This document shows, piece by piece, positions 43,319-52,437 of a stretch of DNA of 64,000 nt. The notes under the pieces are model-generated. The model saw only the letters and a list, made by a program, of their open reading frames with translations. It had not been told where the DNA came from and made no database searches. The position numbers were made by a program, and so were the translations under genes. The first letter of the stretch is position 1. Each line of letters begins with the position of its first letter. Where the stretch lies: the NCBI GenBank assembly GCA_943370595.1, contig CALRRO020000003.1, positions 310,001 through 374,000 of the forward strand. The letters are read 5' to 3'. This stretch comes from Piscinibacter sp943370595 (GTDB lineage: Bacteria; Pseudomonadota; Gammaproteobacteria; Burkholderiales; Burkholderiaceae_C).

Positions 43319-45388
43319 CTATTCGTCCTCACGCGGCTTGAACTGCGCGGCGAGGTTCGCCTGCACCGTTGGCGGCACCGCCTCGTAGTGGCTCAGCGCC
43401 AGCGTGTAGCGGCCCTGGCCGCCGGTCATGCCGTTCAGGCGCGCCTGGTAGCCGTTGAGCTCGGACAGCGGCACCTGCCCGTTGACGACGATCGCCCCGC
43501 CCATCAGCGCCTGCGTGCCGCTGACCTGCCCGCGCTTGGCCGAGAGGTCGCCGGTGATGTCGCCCATCGCCGGCTCGGGCGCGTGGATCTCGACCTTGAC
43601 GATCGGCTCCAGCACGATCGGCTTCGCCTTCAGCACCGCGTCGACGAAGGCCTTGCGGCCGGCGGTGGCGAAAGCGATGTCCTTCGAGTCGACGCTGTGC
43701 GACTTGCCGTCGTAGACGACCACGCGCACGTCCTGGACCGGGTAGCCGGCGACGACGCCGGCGTCCAGCGCCTGCCGTACGCCCTTCTCGACGGCAGGAA
43801 TGAACTGCGTCGGGATCGTCCCGCCCTTGACCTGGTCGACGAACTCGAAGCCGGCGCCGCGCGGCAGCGGCTCGATGCGCAGGAAGACCTCGCCGAACTG
43901 CCCGGCGCCGCCGCTCTGTTTCTTGTGGCGGTGGTGGCCCTCGGCCGGCGCGGTGATGGTCTCGCGGTAGGCGATGCGCGGCGGGCGCGAGACCACCTCG
44001 CACTTGTAGACCTCGGTCATGCGCTCGAGCAGGGTGCGCAGGTGCAGCTCGCCGAGGCCGTAGACCACCGTCTCGTTGGTCACCGCCACATGCTCGACCT
44101 TCAGGCAGGGGTCCTCATCGACCAGCTTGCCGAGGATCTCCCACATGCGCTGCTCGTCGCCGCGGCGCTTCGGCTCGATGGCCAGCCCATGCACCGGCAC
44201 CGGGAAGGGCAGCGGCTTCAGGTGCAGGTGGTCGTCCTCGGCGGCGTCGTGCAGAACCGCGTCGAAGTGGATCTCGTCGACCTTGGCCACCGCGCAGATG
44301 TCGCCCGGCAGGCCGCACGGCACTTCCACATGTTCCTTGCCCTGCAGCATGAACAGGTGGCCGACCTTGAACGGCTTGCGGCCATCGCCGATGTAGAGCT
44401 GGCTGTCCTTCGTCACCGTGCCCTGGTGGATGCGGAAGATGCCCATGCGGCCGACGTACGGGTCGACCGTCACCTTGAAGACATGGGCGATGACATGCTT
44501 CGAGGCGTCCGGGCTGGCGTGCAGTTCCTTCGCATCCGGCCCTTCGCCTTCGTAGAACTGCGGCGGGTTGCCCTCGCCGGGGTGCGGCAGCAGCCGCTCG
44601 ATGACGTCGAGCAGCTCGGCCACGCCGGCGCCGCTGCGTGCCGAGACGAAGCACACCGGGATCAGGTGGCCCTCGCGCAGGGCCTGTTCCAGCGGCGCGT
44701 GCAGTTCCTTCGGGTCGACGTCGCCGTCGTTCAGGTAGCGGTCGACGAAGGCGGCGTCGACCTCTACCACCTGTTCGACCAGCGCGCGGTGCGCGTCGGC
44801 CACCGAGCCGAAGTCGCTCTGGCCCTCGGTGTTGAAGAAGCAGTCGACCACCTTCGTGCCCCCCGCGGCCGGCAGGTTCAGCGGCAGGCATTCCTTGCCG
44901 AAGGCCTCGCGGATCTGCGCGAGCAGCGCGGGCAGGTCGACGCCCTGCGCGTCGATCTTGTTGACGATGATCAGGCGGTCCAGCCCGCGCTCGGCGGCCC
45001 AGGCCATCATGCGCGTGCTCATCATCTCGATGCCGGTGCTGGCGTTGATGACCACCGCGGCGGTCTCCACGGCCTCCAGCGCCGTCATCGACTGGCCGAC
45101 GAAGTCCGGGTAGCCCGGTGTGTCGAGCAGGTGTACGCGCAGGCCGCCGTGCTCGAAGTGCATCACCGCCGAGTTCAGCGAGTGCTGGGCGCGGCGCTCC
45201 ATCGGGTCGAAGTCGCTGACCGTGGTGCCGCGCTCCAGGCTGCCCGGCGCGCCGATGGCGCCGGCCCGGTGCAGCAGCGACTCCGCAAGGCTGGTCTTGC
45301 CCGAGGCCGACTGGCCGACCAGCGCCAGCGTGCGGATGCGCTCGATGGCGCGGGTGTCGGTGGAAGCGGGGGAGGAAGTGAGAGGCAT
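43319..45388 (-). CDS. Elongation factor G-like GTPase
   Basis: A 689-residue EF-G paralogue. The domains follow the EF-G order: GTPase (P-loop LVGQSASGKTSL, G3 DTPGYPDF, G4 IVNKIDAQG), beta-barrel domain II, and domains III-V ending in a helical tail. The G1 motif is unlike AHVDHGKTT of canonical EF-G, and the protein is not in a str operon, so it is probably the second, EF-G2-like protein rather than the housekeeping factor. ATG 45388 has AAGGAG upstream; the frame extension to 45685 is rejected. Confidence 0.88.
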   Translation of the reverse strand: MPLTSSPASTDTRAIERIRTLALVGQSASGKTSLAESLLHRAGAIGAPGSLERGTTVSDFDPMERRAQHSLNSAVMHFEHGGLRVHLLDTPGYPDFVGQSMTALEAVETAAVVINASTGIEMMSTRMMAWAAERGLDRLIIVNKIDAQGVDLPALLAQIREAFGKECLPLNLPAAGGTKVVDCFFNTEGQSDFGSVADAHRALVEQVVEVDAAFVDRYLNDGDVDPKELHAPLEQALREGHLIPVCFVSARSGAGVAELLDVIERLLPHPGEGNPPQFYEGEGPDAKELHASPDASKHVIAHVFKVTVDPYVGRMGIFRIHQGTVTKDSQLYIGDGRKPFKVGHLFMLQGKEHVEVPCGLPGDICAVAKVDEIHFDAVLHDAAEDDHLHLKPLPFPVPVHGLAIEPKRRGDEQRMWEILGKLVDEDPCLKVEHVAVTNETVVYGLGELHLRTLLERMTEVYKCEVVSRPPRIAYRETITAPAEGHHRHKKQSGGAGQFGEVFLRIEPLPRGAGFEFVDQVKGGTIPTQFIPAVEKGVRQALDAGVVAGYPVQDVRVVVYDGKSHSVDSKDIAFATAGRKAFVDAVLKAKPIVLEPIVKVEIHAPEPAMGDITGDLSAKRGQVSGTQALMGGAIVVNGQVPLSELNGYQARLNGMTGGQGRYTLALSHYEAVPPTVQANLAAQFKPREDE

Positions 45389-45551
45389 GACGCGCTCCTT
45401 GGTGAGGCGCGTCTCCTGCGCCAGGGGTGGGCGGGAAGGTGTGAAGCAGCGTAGATCAATCGCCCGTTGCGGGCAAGCCTCGCCGTCAAACAGCGCCGCG
45501 CGTGACGCCGTGCACGCCCCGGCAGTCCGTTGTGACGGGTGCCTCATCCGC

Positions 45552-45613
45552 TCGAAAGCGGCTGCTTTCGATGCGCCGTGCGCTACGCACGCCGGGCGCC
45601 CCGCGAATCGGGG
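45552..45613. repeat. Three stem-loops in the EF-G/exported-protein intergenic region
   Basis: The 356-nt gap 45389-45744 holds three perfect small hairpins in a row: TCGAAAGC/GCTTTCGA (45552-45571), CGTGCG/CGCACG (45577-45591) and CCCCG/CGGGG (45599-45613). No gene is visible in the gap. They may be part of a leader upstream of the 79-residue protein or a transcriptional boundary. Confidence 0.5.
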
Positions 45614-45744
45614 GGAACTGCGGGGAGCAGCCGGCCGAGTGTGATGCCTGCCCGCCCGTTCCGGCCGCTGCCGGCGTGCAATCACGTCACCGGTGATGCA
45701 GCGCTTCGCCGGCGTGGAACCCAGATCAAAGAAAGGACGTCGTC

Positions 45745-45984
45745 ATGTCTCACCGCCTCCAGACCAACAACACCACCCGCGTCGGCATCGCCGTCGCGTT
45801 CGCGGCCTTCGCCATCGCCGCCGTGATGTCCAACGCCAGCGCGGGCACCACCGGCCACGTCGCCACCGGCTCGGTCACGATGCTGCCGGCCAGCGCGACC
45901 GACCTCGGCGCGCAGGTGGACTGGACGCGTGTCCAGACCGCCAACATCACGCCGGCCGAGACCGTCGCTGCCTACGAGCGCTGA
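45745..45984 (+). CDS. Small exported protein, function unknown
   Basis: A 79-residue product with a typical signal peptide (GIAVAFAAFAIAAVMSNASA, predicted cleavage after ASA) and a mature part of about 46 residues. AAAGGACG lies 7 nt upstream of ATG 45745, so translation is plausible. The mature part GTTGHVATGSVTMLPASAT has no cysteine and no known motif. It faces the efflux operon tail-to-tail (20 nt to the permease stop). No family recognised. Confidence 0.6.
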   Translation: MSHRLQTNNTTRVGIAVAFAAFAIAAVMSNASAGTTGHVATGSVTMLPASATDLGAQVDWTRVQTANITPAETVAAYER

Positions 45985-46004
45985 GCTGCCGCAAGCGCGC
46001 TGCG

Positions 46005-47207
46005 TCACTCGTGGCGCAGCGCGTCGATCGGGTCCAGCCGCGCCGCGCGGCGTGCCGGCACGTAGCCGAACACCACGCCGATCGCGGCCGAAAACACGAA
46101 GGCCAGCAGGTTGATCGACGCATCGAAGGCGTAGGGGATCTGCATCAGCTGCGCCAGCGCGACCGATGCGCCGGTGGCCAGCACGATGCCGATCAGCCCG
46201 CCCAGCGAGGCCAGCACGACGGCTTCGACGAGGAACTGCATCAGCACCTCGCGCTCGAGCGCGCCGATCGCCAGCCGCACGCCGATCTCGCGCGTACGCT
46301 CGGTGACGCTGACCAGCATGATGTTCATGATGCCGATGCCGCCGACGACGAGGCTCACCGCCGCGACGGCGCCGAGCAGCATGGTCATCACCTGCGTGGT
46401 GCCCGACATGGTGTCGGCGATCTGCCGCGTGTCGAGCACGTTGAAGTTGTTGTCGTCGGCATCGGCCAGGCGGCGCCGCTCGCGCATCAGGTTCTCCAGA
46501 CTGGTCTTGACGCGCGCGGCATCGCTGCTCTCGCTCATCGACACCAGGATGGTGTTGACCCGCGTGTGACCGACGACGCGGCGCTGCATCGTCGTCAGCG
46601 GCAGCACCAGCAGGTTGTCCTGGTCGTTGCCCATCGCGCCCTGGCCCTTGGAGTTCAGCAGGCCGACCACGGTGCAGGAGAACTTCTTCACCCGCACCTG
46701 CTCGCCGATGGGGTCGGCACTGCCGAACAGCTCGCGGCGCACCGTCGCGCCGATCACGCAGACCGCGGCGCCGACACGCTCCTCGTCGGGCTCGAAGCCG
46801 CGGCCCGAGACCAGCGTCCAGTTGCTGACGCTGAACCAGTCCTGCGTCGAGCCGGTCACGCCGGCCGACCAGTTGCGGCCGTTGGCCACCAGCGTCGCGC
46901 TGCTGCGCACCTCGGGGGCGACCAGGCGCACGCCGCCGATCTGTGCGCTGATTGCCTCGACGTCGGCGACGCTGAAGGCCGGCCCGCCGCTGCTGCCCGG
47001 GCCCATGCGCTGGCCGGGCATCAGCATCAGCAGGTTGCTTCCCAGGCTGGCGATCTGCGTCTGCACCGCGCGCGTCGCGCCGTTGCCCAGCGTGACCATC
47101 GTGATCACCGCGCTGACGCCGATCACGATGCCGAGCATGGTCAGGAAGGAGCGCAGCAGGTTGCGGCGGATCTCGCGCAGCGACAGCAGCAAGGTGTTGA
47201 ACCACAT
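46005..47207 (-). CDS. MacB-type ABC transporter permease (FtsX family)
   Basis: A 400-residue membrane protein: N-terminal helix near residue 20-45 (LLRSFLTMLGIVIGVSA), a periplasmic MacB_PCD domain, and three C-terminal FtsX helices with the LVVGGIGIMNIMLVSVTERTREIGVR motif. It works with the adjacent ATPase and adaptor in a mechanotransmission efflux pump. Start ATG 47207 (TGATG overlap with the ATPase stop); GTG 47210 is an alternative. Substrate is unknown: macrolides, peptides or siderophores are typical of the group. Confidence 0.92.
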   Translation of the reverse strand: MWFNTLLLSLREIRRNLLRSFLTMLGIVIGVSAVITMVTLGNGATRAVQTQIASLGSNLLMLMPGQRMGPGSSGGPAFSVADVEAISAQIGGVRLVAPEVRSSATLVANGRNWSAGVTGSTQDWFSVSNWTLVSGRGFEPDEERVGAAVCVIGATVRRELFGSADPIGEQVRVKKFSCTVVGLLNSKGQGAMGNDQDNLLVLPLTTMQRRVVGHTRVNTILVSMSESSDAARVKTSLENLMRERRRLADADDNNFNVLDTRQIADTMSGTTQVMTMLLGAVAAVSLVVGGIGIMNIMLVSVTERTREIGVRLAIGALEREVLMQFLVEAVVLASLGGLIGIVLATGASVALAQLMQIPYAFDASINLLAFVFSAAIGVVFGYVPARRAARLDPIDALRHE

Positions 47208-47947
47208 CACGCCGCTCCTTCGGCCACTGCGTCGGCCACCGTGTGCGCCGTCTGTCGCCGGTCGCTGTCGATGCGGCCGTCGACGAAGCGCACGATGCGC
47301 CGCGCGTAGGCCGCCATGTCGGGCTCGTGGGTCACCATGATCACCGTGATGCCCTGGTCGACGTTCAGCCGCGTCAGCAGTTCCATGATCTCCTGGCCGC
47401 GCTGGCTGTCGAGGTTGCCGGTCGGCTCGTCGGCAAGCAGCACCTCGGGCTTCGTCACGATCGCGCGGGCGATCGCCACACGCTGCTGCTGGCCGCCGGA
47501 CAGTTCGGCCGGCGTGTGGTGTTCCCAGCCCGCCAGGCCGACCGAGGCCAGCGCCTCGCGCGCCTGCGCATGCCGCGAGGCCGCGCTCTCGCCGCGGTAG
47601 AGCAGCGGCAGCTCGACGTTCTCCTGCGCCGAGGTGCGCGCCAACAGGTTGAAGCCCTGGAACACGAAGCCCAGGTACTTGCGGCGCAACCGCGCGCGCT
47701 GGTCGCGGCTGAGCTTCTGCACCGGCATGCCGCGGAACAGGTAGTCGCCGGTTGTCGGCACGTCCAGGCAGCCCAGCGTGTTCATCGCGGTCGACTTGCC
47801 CGAGCCGCTCGGGCCCATGATGGCGACGAAGTCACCCTGCGCGATGTCGAGGTCCACGCCCTTGAGGGCCTGGAACGCGGCCTGACCCTGGCCGTAGGTC
47901 TTGGTGATGCCACGCAGGCGAATGAGCGGTTCGGCGGCGACGTTCAC
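47207..47947 (-). CDS. MacB-type ABC transporter ATPase
   Basis: A 246-residue ATPase. Walker A GPSGSGKST, signature LSGGQQQRVAIARAI, Walker B VLLADEPTGNLDSQ and the VTHEPDMAAYA switch belong to the LolD/MacB family. Here the ATPase and permease are separate genes, unlike E. coli MacB. Its start overlaps the adaptor stop by 4 nt. Confidence 0.93.
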   Translation of the reverse strand: MNVAAEPLIRLRGITKTYGQGQAAFQALKGVDLDIAQGDFVAIMGPSGSGKSTAMNTLGCLDVPTTGDYLFRGMPVQKLSRDQRARLRRKYLGFVFQGFNLLARTSAQENVELPLLYRGESAASRHAQAREALASVGLAGWEHHTPAELSGGQQQRVAIARAIVTKPEVLLADEPTGNLDSQRGQEIMELLTRLNVDQGITVIMVTHEPDMAAYARRIVRFVDGRIDSDRRQTAHTVADAVAEGAA

Positions 47948-49263
47948 TTCGCCGCCCCGCTGCGCTGGTCGACGATCACCTGGTCGCCTTCGTTCAGGCC
48001 AGTGCCGGACACCTCGGTGCGCCGGCCGTCACTGGCACCCACCGTGACGCGCACCGCCGTGGCCTGGCCGTCGCGCAGCACCCACAGCTGTCGGGCGCCG
48101 CCGCTGGCACCGCCGGCGCCGGCCGTGCCGCTGCGGCGCGCCACGCTGTTCGGCGGGCGCGGCATCAGTTTCGAGACGATGCCGCCGCCGCCGCTTGCGG
48201 GCGGCGCCGAAGCGGCACCGTCGCTCGCCGCTGGCGTGAAGCGCAGCGCGGTGTTCGGCACCAGCAGGGTCGGCTGGCGGTCGCTGGTCTGGATCGTCGC
48301 CGTCGCGGTCATGCCCGGGCGCAGTGTCAGGTCGCGGTTGTCGACGTCGAGCAGCGTGGTGTAGGTCACCACGTTGTCGGTCTTGGTGGAGCCGTAGGCC
48401 ACGCGCCGCACCGTCGCCGGGTACTTGCGGTTCAGGTAGGCGCCGACGGTGAAGCTGGCCTTCTGGCCGATGGCGACCAGGCCGACGTCGGTTTCGTCGA
48501 CGTTGACCTCGAGCTGCAGCTGCGTCAGGTCCTCGGCGATGGTGAACAGCGTCACTGCCTGCAGCGAGGCCGCGACTGCGTTGCCCGGGTCGACAGCGCG
48601 CGTCAGCACCACGCCGTCGATCGGCGATCGGATCGCGGCCTTCGACTGGTTGGTCTCGTCGGTGGCCAGCTGCGCCTGCGCGCTGGCCACGCTGGCGCGG
48701 GCGCTGGCCAGTTCGGCCTGGGCGCGTTCGGTCGTCGCTCGCGCGGTGTCGAGTTCACTCTGCGCCGGCACCTTGCCGCCCGACAGCCGCGACACCTCTT
48801 CCAGCCGCGCCAGATTGCCCTGCGCTTCCTTCAGCGTCGCGGCGCCCTGCGCCACCTGCGCCTGCGCCGTGGCCAGCGCAGCGCGCGAGCGGGTCACCTG
48901 GTCACGCAGCTTGGCGGTGTCGAGCTCGACCAGCACCTGGCCCTTCTTCACGCGGTCGTTGACGTCGACCAGCACGCGCGCCACCGTGCCCGACAGCTCG
49001 CTGCCGATGCTCACCGAGCGGGTCGGCTGCAGCGTGCCGTCGGCGCCGACGGTCACGCTCAGCGTGGCGCGCTGCACCGGTTCGGTGACATAGCTCGGCG
49101 CCGCGGCGGCACGGCGGCCCGACTGCCAGAAGCCGACGCCGGCCACGGCGGCGGCGAGCAGCGCGACACCGATCCACAGCGCCGGCCGCTTCCACGCGGA
49201 GCGTGCGGCGGGTTCGTCGAGCAGGGTGGCGAGGTCAGGGGAAGCGGCGGGGTTCGTGCTCAT
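47944..49263 (-). CDS. MacA-type periplasmic adaptor (membrane fusion protein)
   Basis: A 439-residue adaptor of the MacA/HlyD type. Residues 33-53 form the N-terminal membrane anchor; the lipoyl-like domain is split by a helical hairpin of about residues 115-200 (AALATAQAQVAQGAATLKEAQ), and the beta-barrel and membrane-proximal domain follow. A Gly/Ser-rich insertion of about 40 residues near SGGGGIVSKLMPRPP and AGGASGGARQ is unusual. Its ATG overlaps the stop of the outer-membrane gene. Confidence 0.9.
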   Translation of the reverse strand: MSTNPAASPDLATLLDEPAARSAWKRPALWIGVALLAAAVAGVGFWQSGRRAAAAPSYVTEPVQRATLSVTVGADGTLQPTRSVSIGSELSGTVARVLVDVNDRVKKGQVLVELDTAKLRDQVTRSRAALATAQAQVAQGAATLKEAQGNLARLEEVSRLSGGKVPAQSELDTARATTERAQAELASARASVASAQAQLATDETNQSKAAIRSPIDGVVLTRAVDPGNAVAASLQAVTLFTIAEDLTQLQLEVNVDETDVGLVAIGQKASFTVGAYLNRKYPATVRRVAYGSTKTDNVVTYTTLLDVDNRDLTLRPGMTATATIQTSDRQPTLLVPNTALRFTPAASDGAASAPPASGGGGIVSKLMPRPPNSVARRSGTAGAGGASGGARQLWVLRDGQATAVRVTVGASDGRRTEVSGTGLNEGDQVIVDQRSGAAK

Positions 49264-50666
49264 GATGTTTTCGAGTTGTCGAGTTCGGGCGTCCAGCCGC
49301 CGCCCAGTGCCTTGTAGAGGCGCACGTGGTCGGTGGCGACGTCGACGCGGCTGCTGGCCACGTTGTCCTGTGCGGACAGCAGCGAGCGCTGCGTCTCCAG
49401 CACGGTCTGGAAGTCGATCAGGCCACTGGCGTAGCGCTGGCGGGCCAGCAGCGCGGCGTTGCCGGCTGCCTCGGCGGCCTGCTGCAGCGTGGCCAGGCGC
49501 TCGCGGTCGCGCTGCAGGGCGACGAGCGCGTCTTCCACGTCCTTCAGCGCCACCAGCACCGCACTGCGGTGCGATTCGCTTGCCTGTTCGTAGGCGGCCT
49601 GCTGCGCGGCGGTCTGTGCCTTCGCGGCGCCGCCGTCGAATACCGGCAGCGAGACGCTGGCCAGCAGCGCACTGGCCACCGCGCCGCCACCGGTCAGGCC
49701 GGACAGCGTCAGCGCCTGCAGCCCCAGCGAGCCGGACAGCGAGAAGCTCGGGTAGCGTGCCGCATCGGCCTGCGCCACACGCTGCGCGGCGGCACGCACA
49801 CGGGCCTCGGCGGCGCGCACGTCGGCACGCTGGCGCAGCGTCTCGGCCGGGAAGGCGAGCGCCAGATCGGTGGCCGGCTGCGGTACCTCGTTCGAGGCAG
49901 CGAGCTGGAAGGCGCCGACGGTGCGCCCGGTCAGCAGCGCCAGCTGATGGCGCGACTGCGCGATGGCCTTCTGCAGCGAGGGGATCTGCGCGCGCGTCTG
50001 CTCGACCGACGCGCGCGCCTGTTCCGACTCCAGCGAGGTGGCCAGGCCGGCCTGCACGCGCCACTGGGTGATCTGCGCGGTGTCCTGCTGGCTGGCCAGG
50101 TTGTCGCTCGCGATCGCCAGGCGGGCCTCGCTGCCGCGCAGCGTCAGATAGGCCAGTGTGACTTCGGCGGCCACCGACACCTGCACGTCGCCCAGGCTGG
50201 CGGTACTGGCCTGCACATCCGCCTCGCTGGCGGCGATACCGGCGCGGTTGCCGCCGAACACGTCGGGCTCCCAGCTGGCGTCGAAGCCGGCGCGGAAGCT
50301 GTTGCCAGCCGCGCCGCTGTTCGAGCGGCTGCGCTGCGCCGAGCCCGAGGCATCGAGGCGCGGCCCGGCCTGGGCCTGCTCCACGTCGCGCAGCGCGCGT
50401 GCCTGACGCAGGGCGGCGCGCGCCGATGCAACGTCGGTGTTGGCGGCCAGCGCCTCGGTGATCAGCCGGCTCAGTTCAGGGTCGCCGAAGCGCTGCCACC
50501 AGTCCGCAAGCGGTTCGGCCTTTGCAGTGGCGGGTGCGCTGGCCGCGGCGTTCCAGGACGCCGGTGCGGCGACGCCGGCGGTGGCGTCGACGGCCGGCGG
50601 CGAGAGGCTTGCGCAGCCGGCGAGCAGCAGGGCGGCGACGAGCGGTGATACATGAAATGCAGACAT
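49260..50666 (-). CDS. Outer-membrane efflux protein, NodT/TolC-like lipoprotein
   Basis: A 468-residue outer-membrane channel. The lipoprotein signal LLLAGCASLSPP (Cys acylation after LAG) and two repeats of an alpha-helical OEP domain with the QARALRDVEQAQAGPRLDASG segment are typical of RND/ABC export outer proteins such as OprM. It heads the operon with adaptor, ATPase and permease, making a complete tripartite pump. ATG 50666 is chosen; TTG at 50681 is possible. No regulator gene is adjacent. Confidence 0.9.
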   Translation of the reverse strand: MSAFHVSPLVAALLLAGCASLSPPAVDATAGVAAPASWNAAASAPATAKAEPLADWWQRFGDPELSRLITEALAANTDVASARAALRQARALRDVEQAQAGPRLDASGSAQRSRSNSGAAGNSFRAGFDASWEPDVFGGNRAGIAASEADVQASTASLGDVQVSVAAEVTLAYLTLRGSEARLAIASDNLASQQDTAQITQWRVQAGLATSLESEQARASVEQTRAQIPSLQKAIAQSRHQLALLTGRTVGAFQLAASNEVPQPATDLALAFPAETLRQRADVRAAEARVRAAAQRVAQADAARYPSFSLSGSLGLQALTLSGLTGGGAVASALLASVSLPVFDGGAAKAQTAAQQAAYEQASESHRSAVLVALKDVEDALVALQRDRERLATLQQAAEAAGNAALLARQRYASGLIDFQTVLETQRSLLSAQDNVASSRVDVATDHVRLYKALGGGWTPELDNSKTS

Positions 50667-50760
50667 GGACACAGTCTGCAATGCATGCGTTGCGCGGCTA
50701 CTTGCCGCCCGTCAAGCTCTGTAAAGCTCGGCGAAGAAGACCTCGCCGGCGCGGCGCCGG

Positions 50761-52260
50761 CTACTGGAACGCCACTTCGGCGAAGCTGCGCAGCTTGCGG
50801 CTGTGCAACTGGTCGACACCCTGGTCGCGCAGCTTCTCGATGGCGCGGATGCCGATGCGCAGGTGCTGGTCGACCCGCTCTCGGTAGAAGGTGTTGGCCA
50901 TGCCCGGCAGCTTGATCTCGCCGTGCAGCGGCTTGTCCGACACGCACAGCAAGGTGCCGTAGGGCACGCGGAAGCGGAAGCCGTTGGCGGCGATGGTCGC
51001 GCTCTCCATGTCGAGTGCGATCGCCCGGCTCTGGCTGAAGCGGCGCTCCGGCGTGGTCGACACATTGCGCGAGGGCAGCAGCTCCCAGTTGCGGTTGTCG
51101 GTGGAGGCGACCGTGCCGGTGCGCATCAGCCGCTTCAGCTCGTAGCCCTTGAGTTGCGTGATCTCGGCGACGGCGGACTCGATCGCCACCTGCACCTCGG
51201 CCAGCGGCGGGATCGGCACCCACAGCGGCAGCTCTTCGTCGAGCACGTGGTCCTCGCGCACGTAGCCGTGGGCGAGCACGTAGTCGCCGAGCTGCTGCGT
51301 GTTGCGCAGGCCGGCACAGTGGCCGAGCATGATCCAGGCGTGCGGCCGCAGCACCGCGATGTGGTCGGTGATGGTCTTCGCGTTCGCCGGGCCGACGCCG
51401 ATGTTGACCATCGTGATGCCGGCGTTGTCGGGTCGCACCAGGTGGTAGGCCGGCATCTGCGGCAGGCGCGGCGGCGCGGTGCCGAGTTCGTCGCCCGGTT
51501 GCGCGCCCAGGCCGGCGCGGCGTGTCACCACGTTGCCCGGCTCGACGAAGGCGACATAGTCCTGCGCGTGCGCGCTGCTGGCCATCGTCTCGTGGCCGAG
51601 GCGCACGAATTCGTCGATGTAGAACTGGTAGTTGGTGAAGAGCACGAAGTTCTGGAAGTGCTCGGGCGCGGTGCCGGTGTAGTGGCGCAGCCGGTGCAGC
51701 GAGTAGTCGACGCGCGGCGCAGTGAACAGCGCCAGCGGCAGCGCCTCGCCACGGCGCGGCTCGTGGGTGCCGTTGGCAATGCCGTCGTCCATTGCACCGA
51801 GGTCGGGCAGGTCGAACACGTCGCGCATGCGCTGGCGCCGCTCCGGGCTCAGGCTGCCTTCGACGTGGTCACCCTCCGCGAACGAGAAGTGCACCGGAAT
51901 CGGCTGCGTGCCGGTGCCGATCTCCAGCGACACATGGTGGTTCTTCAGCAGCAGGCGGAACTGCTCGAGGTAGTAGTTGCCGAACAGCTCGGGCCGCGTC
52001 AGCGAGGTCTCGTAGGTGCCGGGCCCGGCGACGAAGCCGTAGGACAGGCGCGAGTCGGCGCGGGCCACGGTGTCGGTGTGCACCCGCACGAAGGGGTAGC
52101 AGGCGCGAACCTTGCTGCCGACGTCGTCGCCGGCGACGAAGCGGTGCAACGCCTCGCGCAGGTGCGAGATGCCGGCGTCGTAGATGGCGCGCACGCGCGC
52201 CAGCGCCTGTTCGGGATCGTTGAAGCGGGTGGGGGCGACGAAGGCGGATTCGGAGCTCAT
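50761..52260 (-). CDS. amn: AMP nucleosidase
   Basis: Hydrolyses AMP to adenine and ribose-5-phosphate, in purine salvage control. The 499-residue protein has the N-terminal AMP nucleosidase domain (YGFVAGPGTYETSLTRPELF) and a C-terminal nucleoside-phosphorylase-like domain with MVNIGVGPANAKTITDHIAVLRP, GHCAGLR and the catalytic acid region SRAIALDMESATIAANG. Full length (E. coli 484). The ATG at 52260 precedes the homologous region by only a few residues. It is divergent from dadA. Confidence 0.95.
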   Translation of the reverse strand: MSSESAFVAPTRFNDPEQALARVRAIYDAGISHLREALHRFVAGDDVGSKVRACYPFVRVHTDTVARADSRLSYGFVAGPGTYETSLTRPELFGNYYLEQFRLLLKNHHVSLEIGTGTQPIPVHFSFAEGDHVEGSLSPERRQRMRDVFDLPDLGAMDDGIANGTHEPRRGEALPLALFTAPRVDYSLHRLRHYTGTAPEHFQNFVLFTNYQFYIDEFVRLGHETMASSAHAQDYVAFVEPGNVVTRRAGLGAQPGDELGTAPPRLPQMPAYHLVRPDNAGITMVNIGVGPANAKTITDHIAVLRPHAWIMLGHCAGLRNTQQLGDYVLAHGYVREDHVLDEELPLWVPIPPLAEVQVAIESAVAEITQLKGYELKRLMRTGTVASTDNRNWELLPSRNVSTTPERRFSQSRAIALDMESATIAANGFRFRVPYGTLLCVSDKPLHGEIKLPGMANTFYRERVDQHLRIGIRAIEKLRDQGVDQLHSRKLRSFAEVAFQ

Positions 52261-52437
52261 GGGCGCATTGTGGCGGGGTTTGGGCGCGCCGCGAGGTGAG
52301 TGAACAAGCTGCGGCGGCCTGTGGGTTGCGTAGCGAGAGATTCGGCCAAAGCGAAGACTCTCGTCGTTTTGCAGCGAAAGATTTGCCATCCGCCTCGATA
52401 AGCTTCCGCATCGTTTTTTGCATCACGGAGTCGACGC

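Noticed and set aside
43199..45454. 751-residue plus-strand frame opposite the EF-G-like gene
   Set aside because: Shadow of the EF-G gene; no recognisable motif and a biased composition.
47944..50064. 706-residue minus frame joining the adaptor and part of the outer-membrane gene
   Set aside because: The true adaptor starts at 49263; the upstream part is a shadow of the outer-membrane gene.
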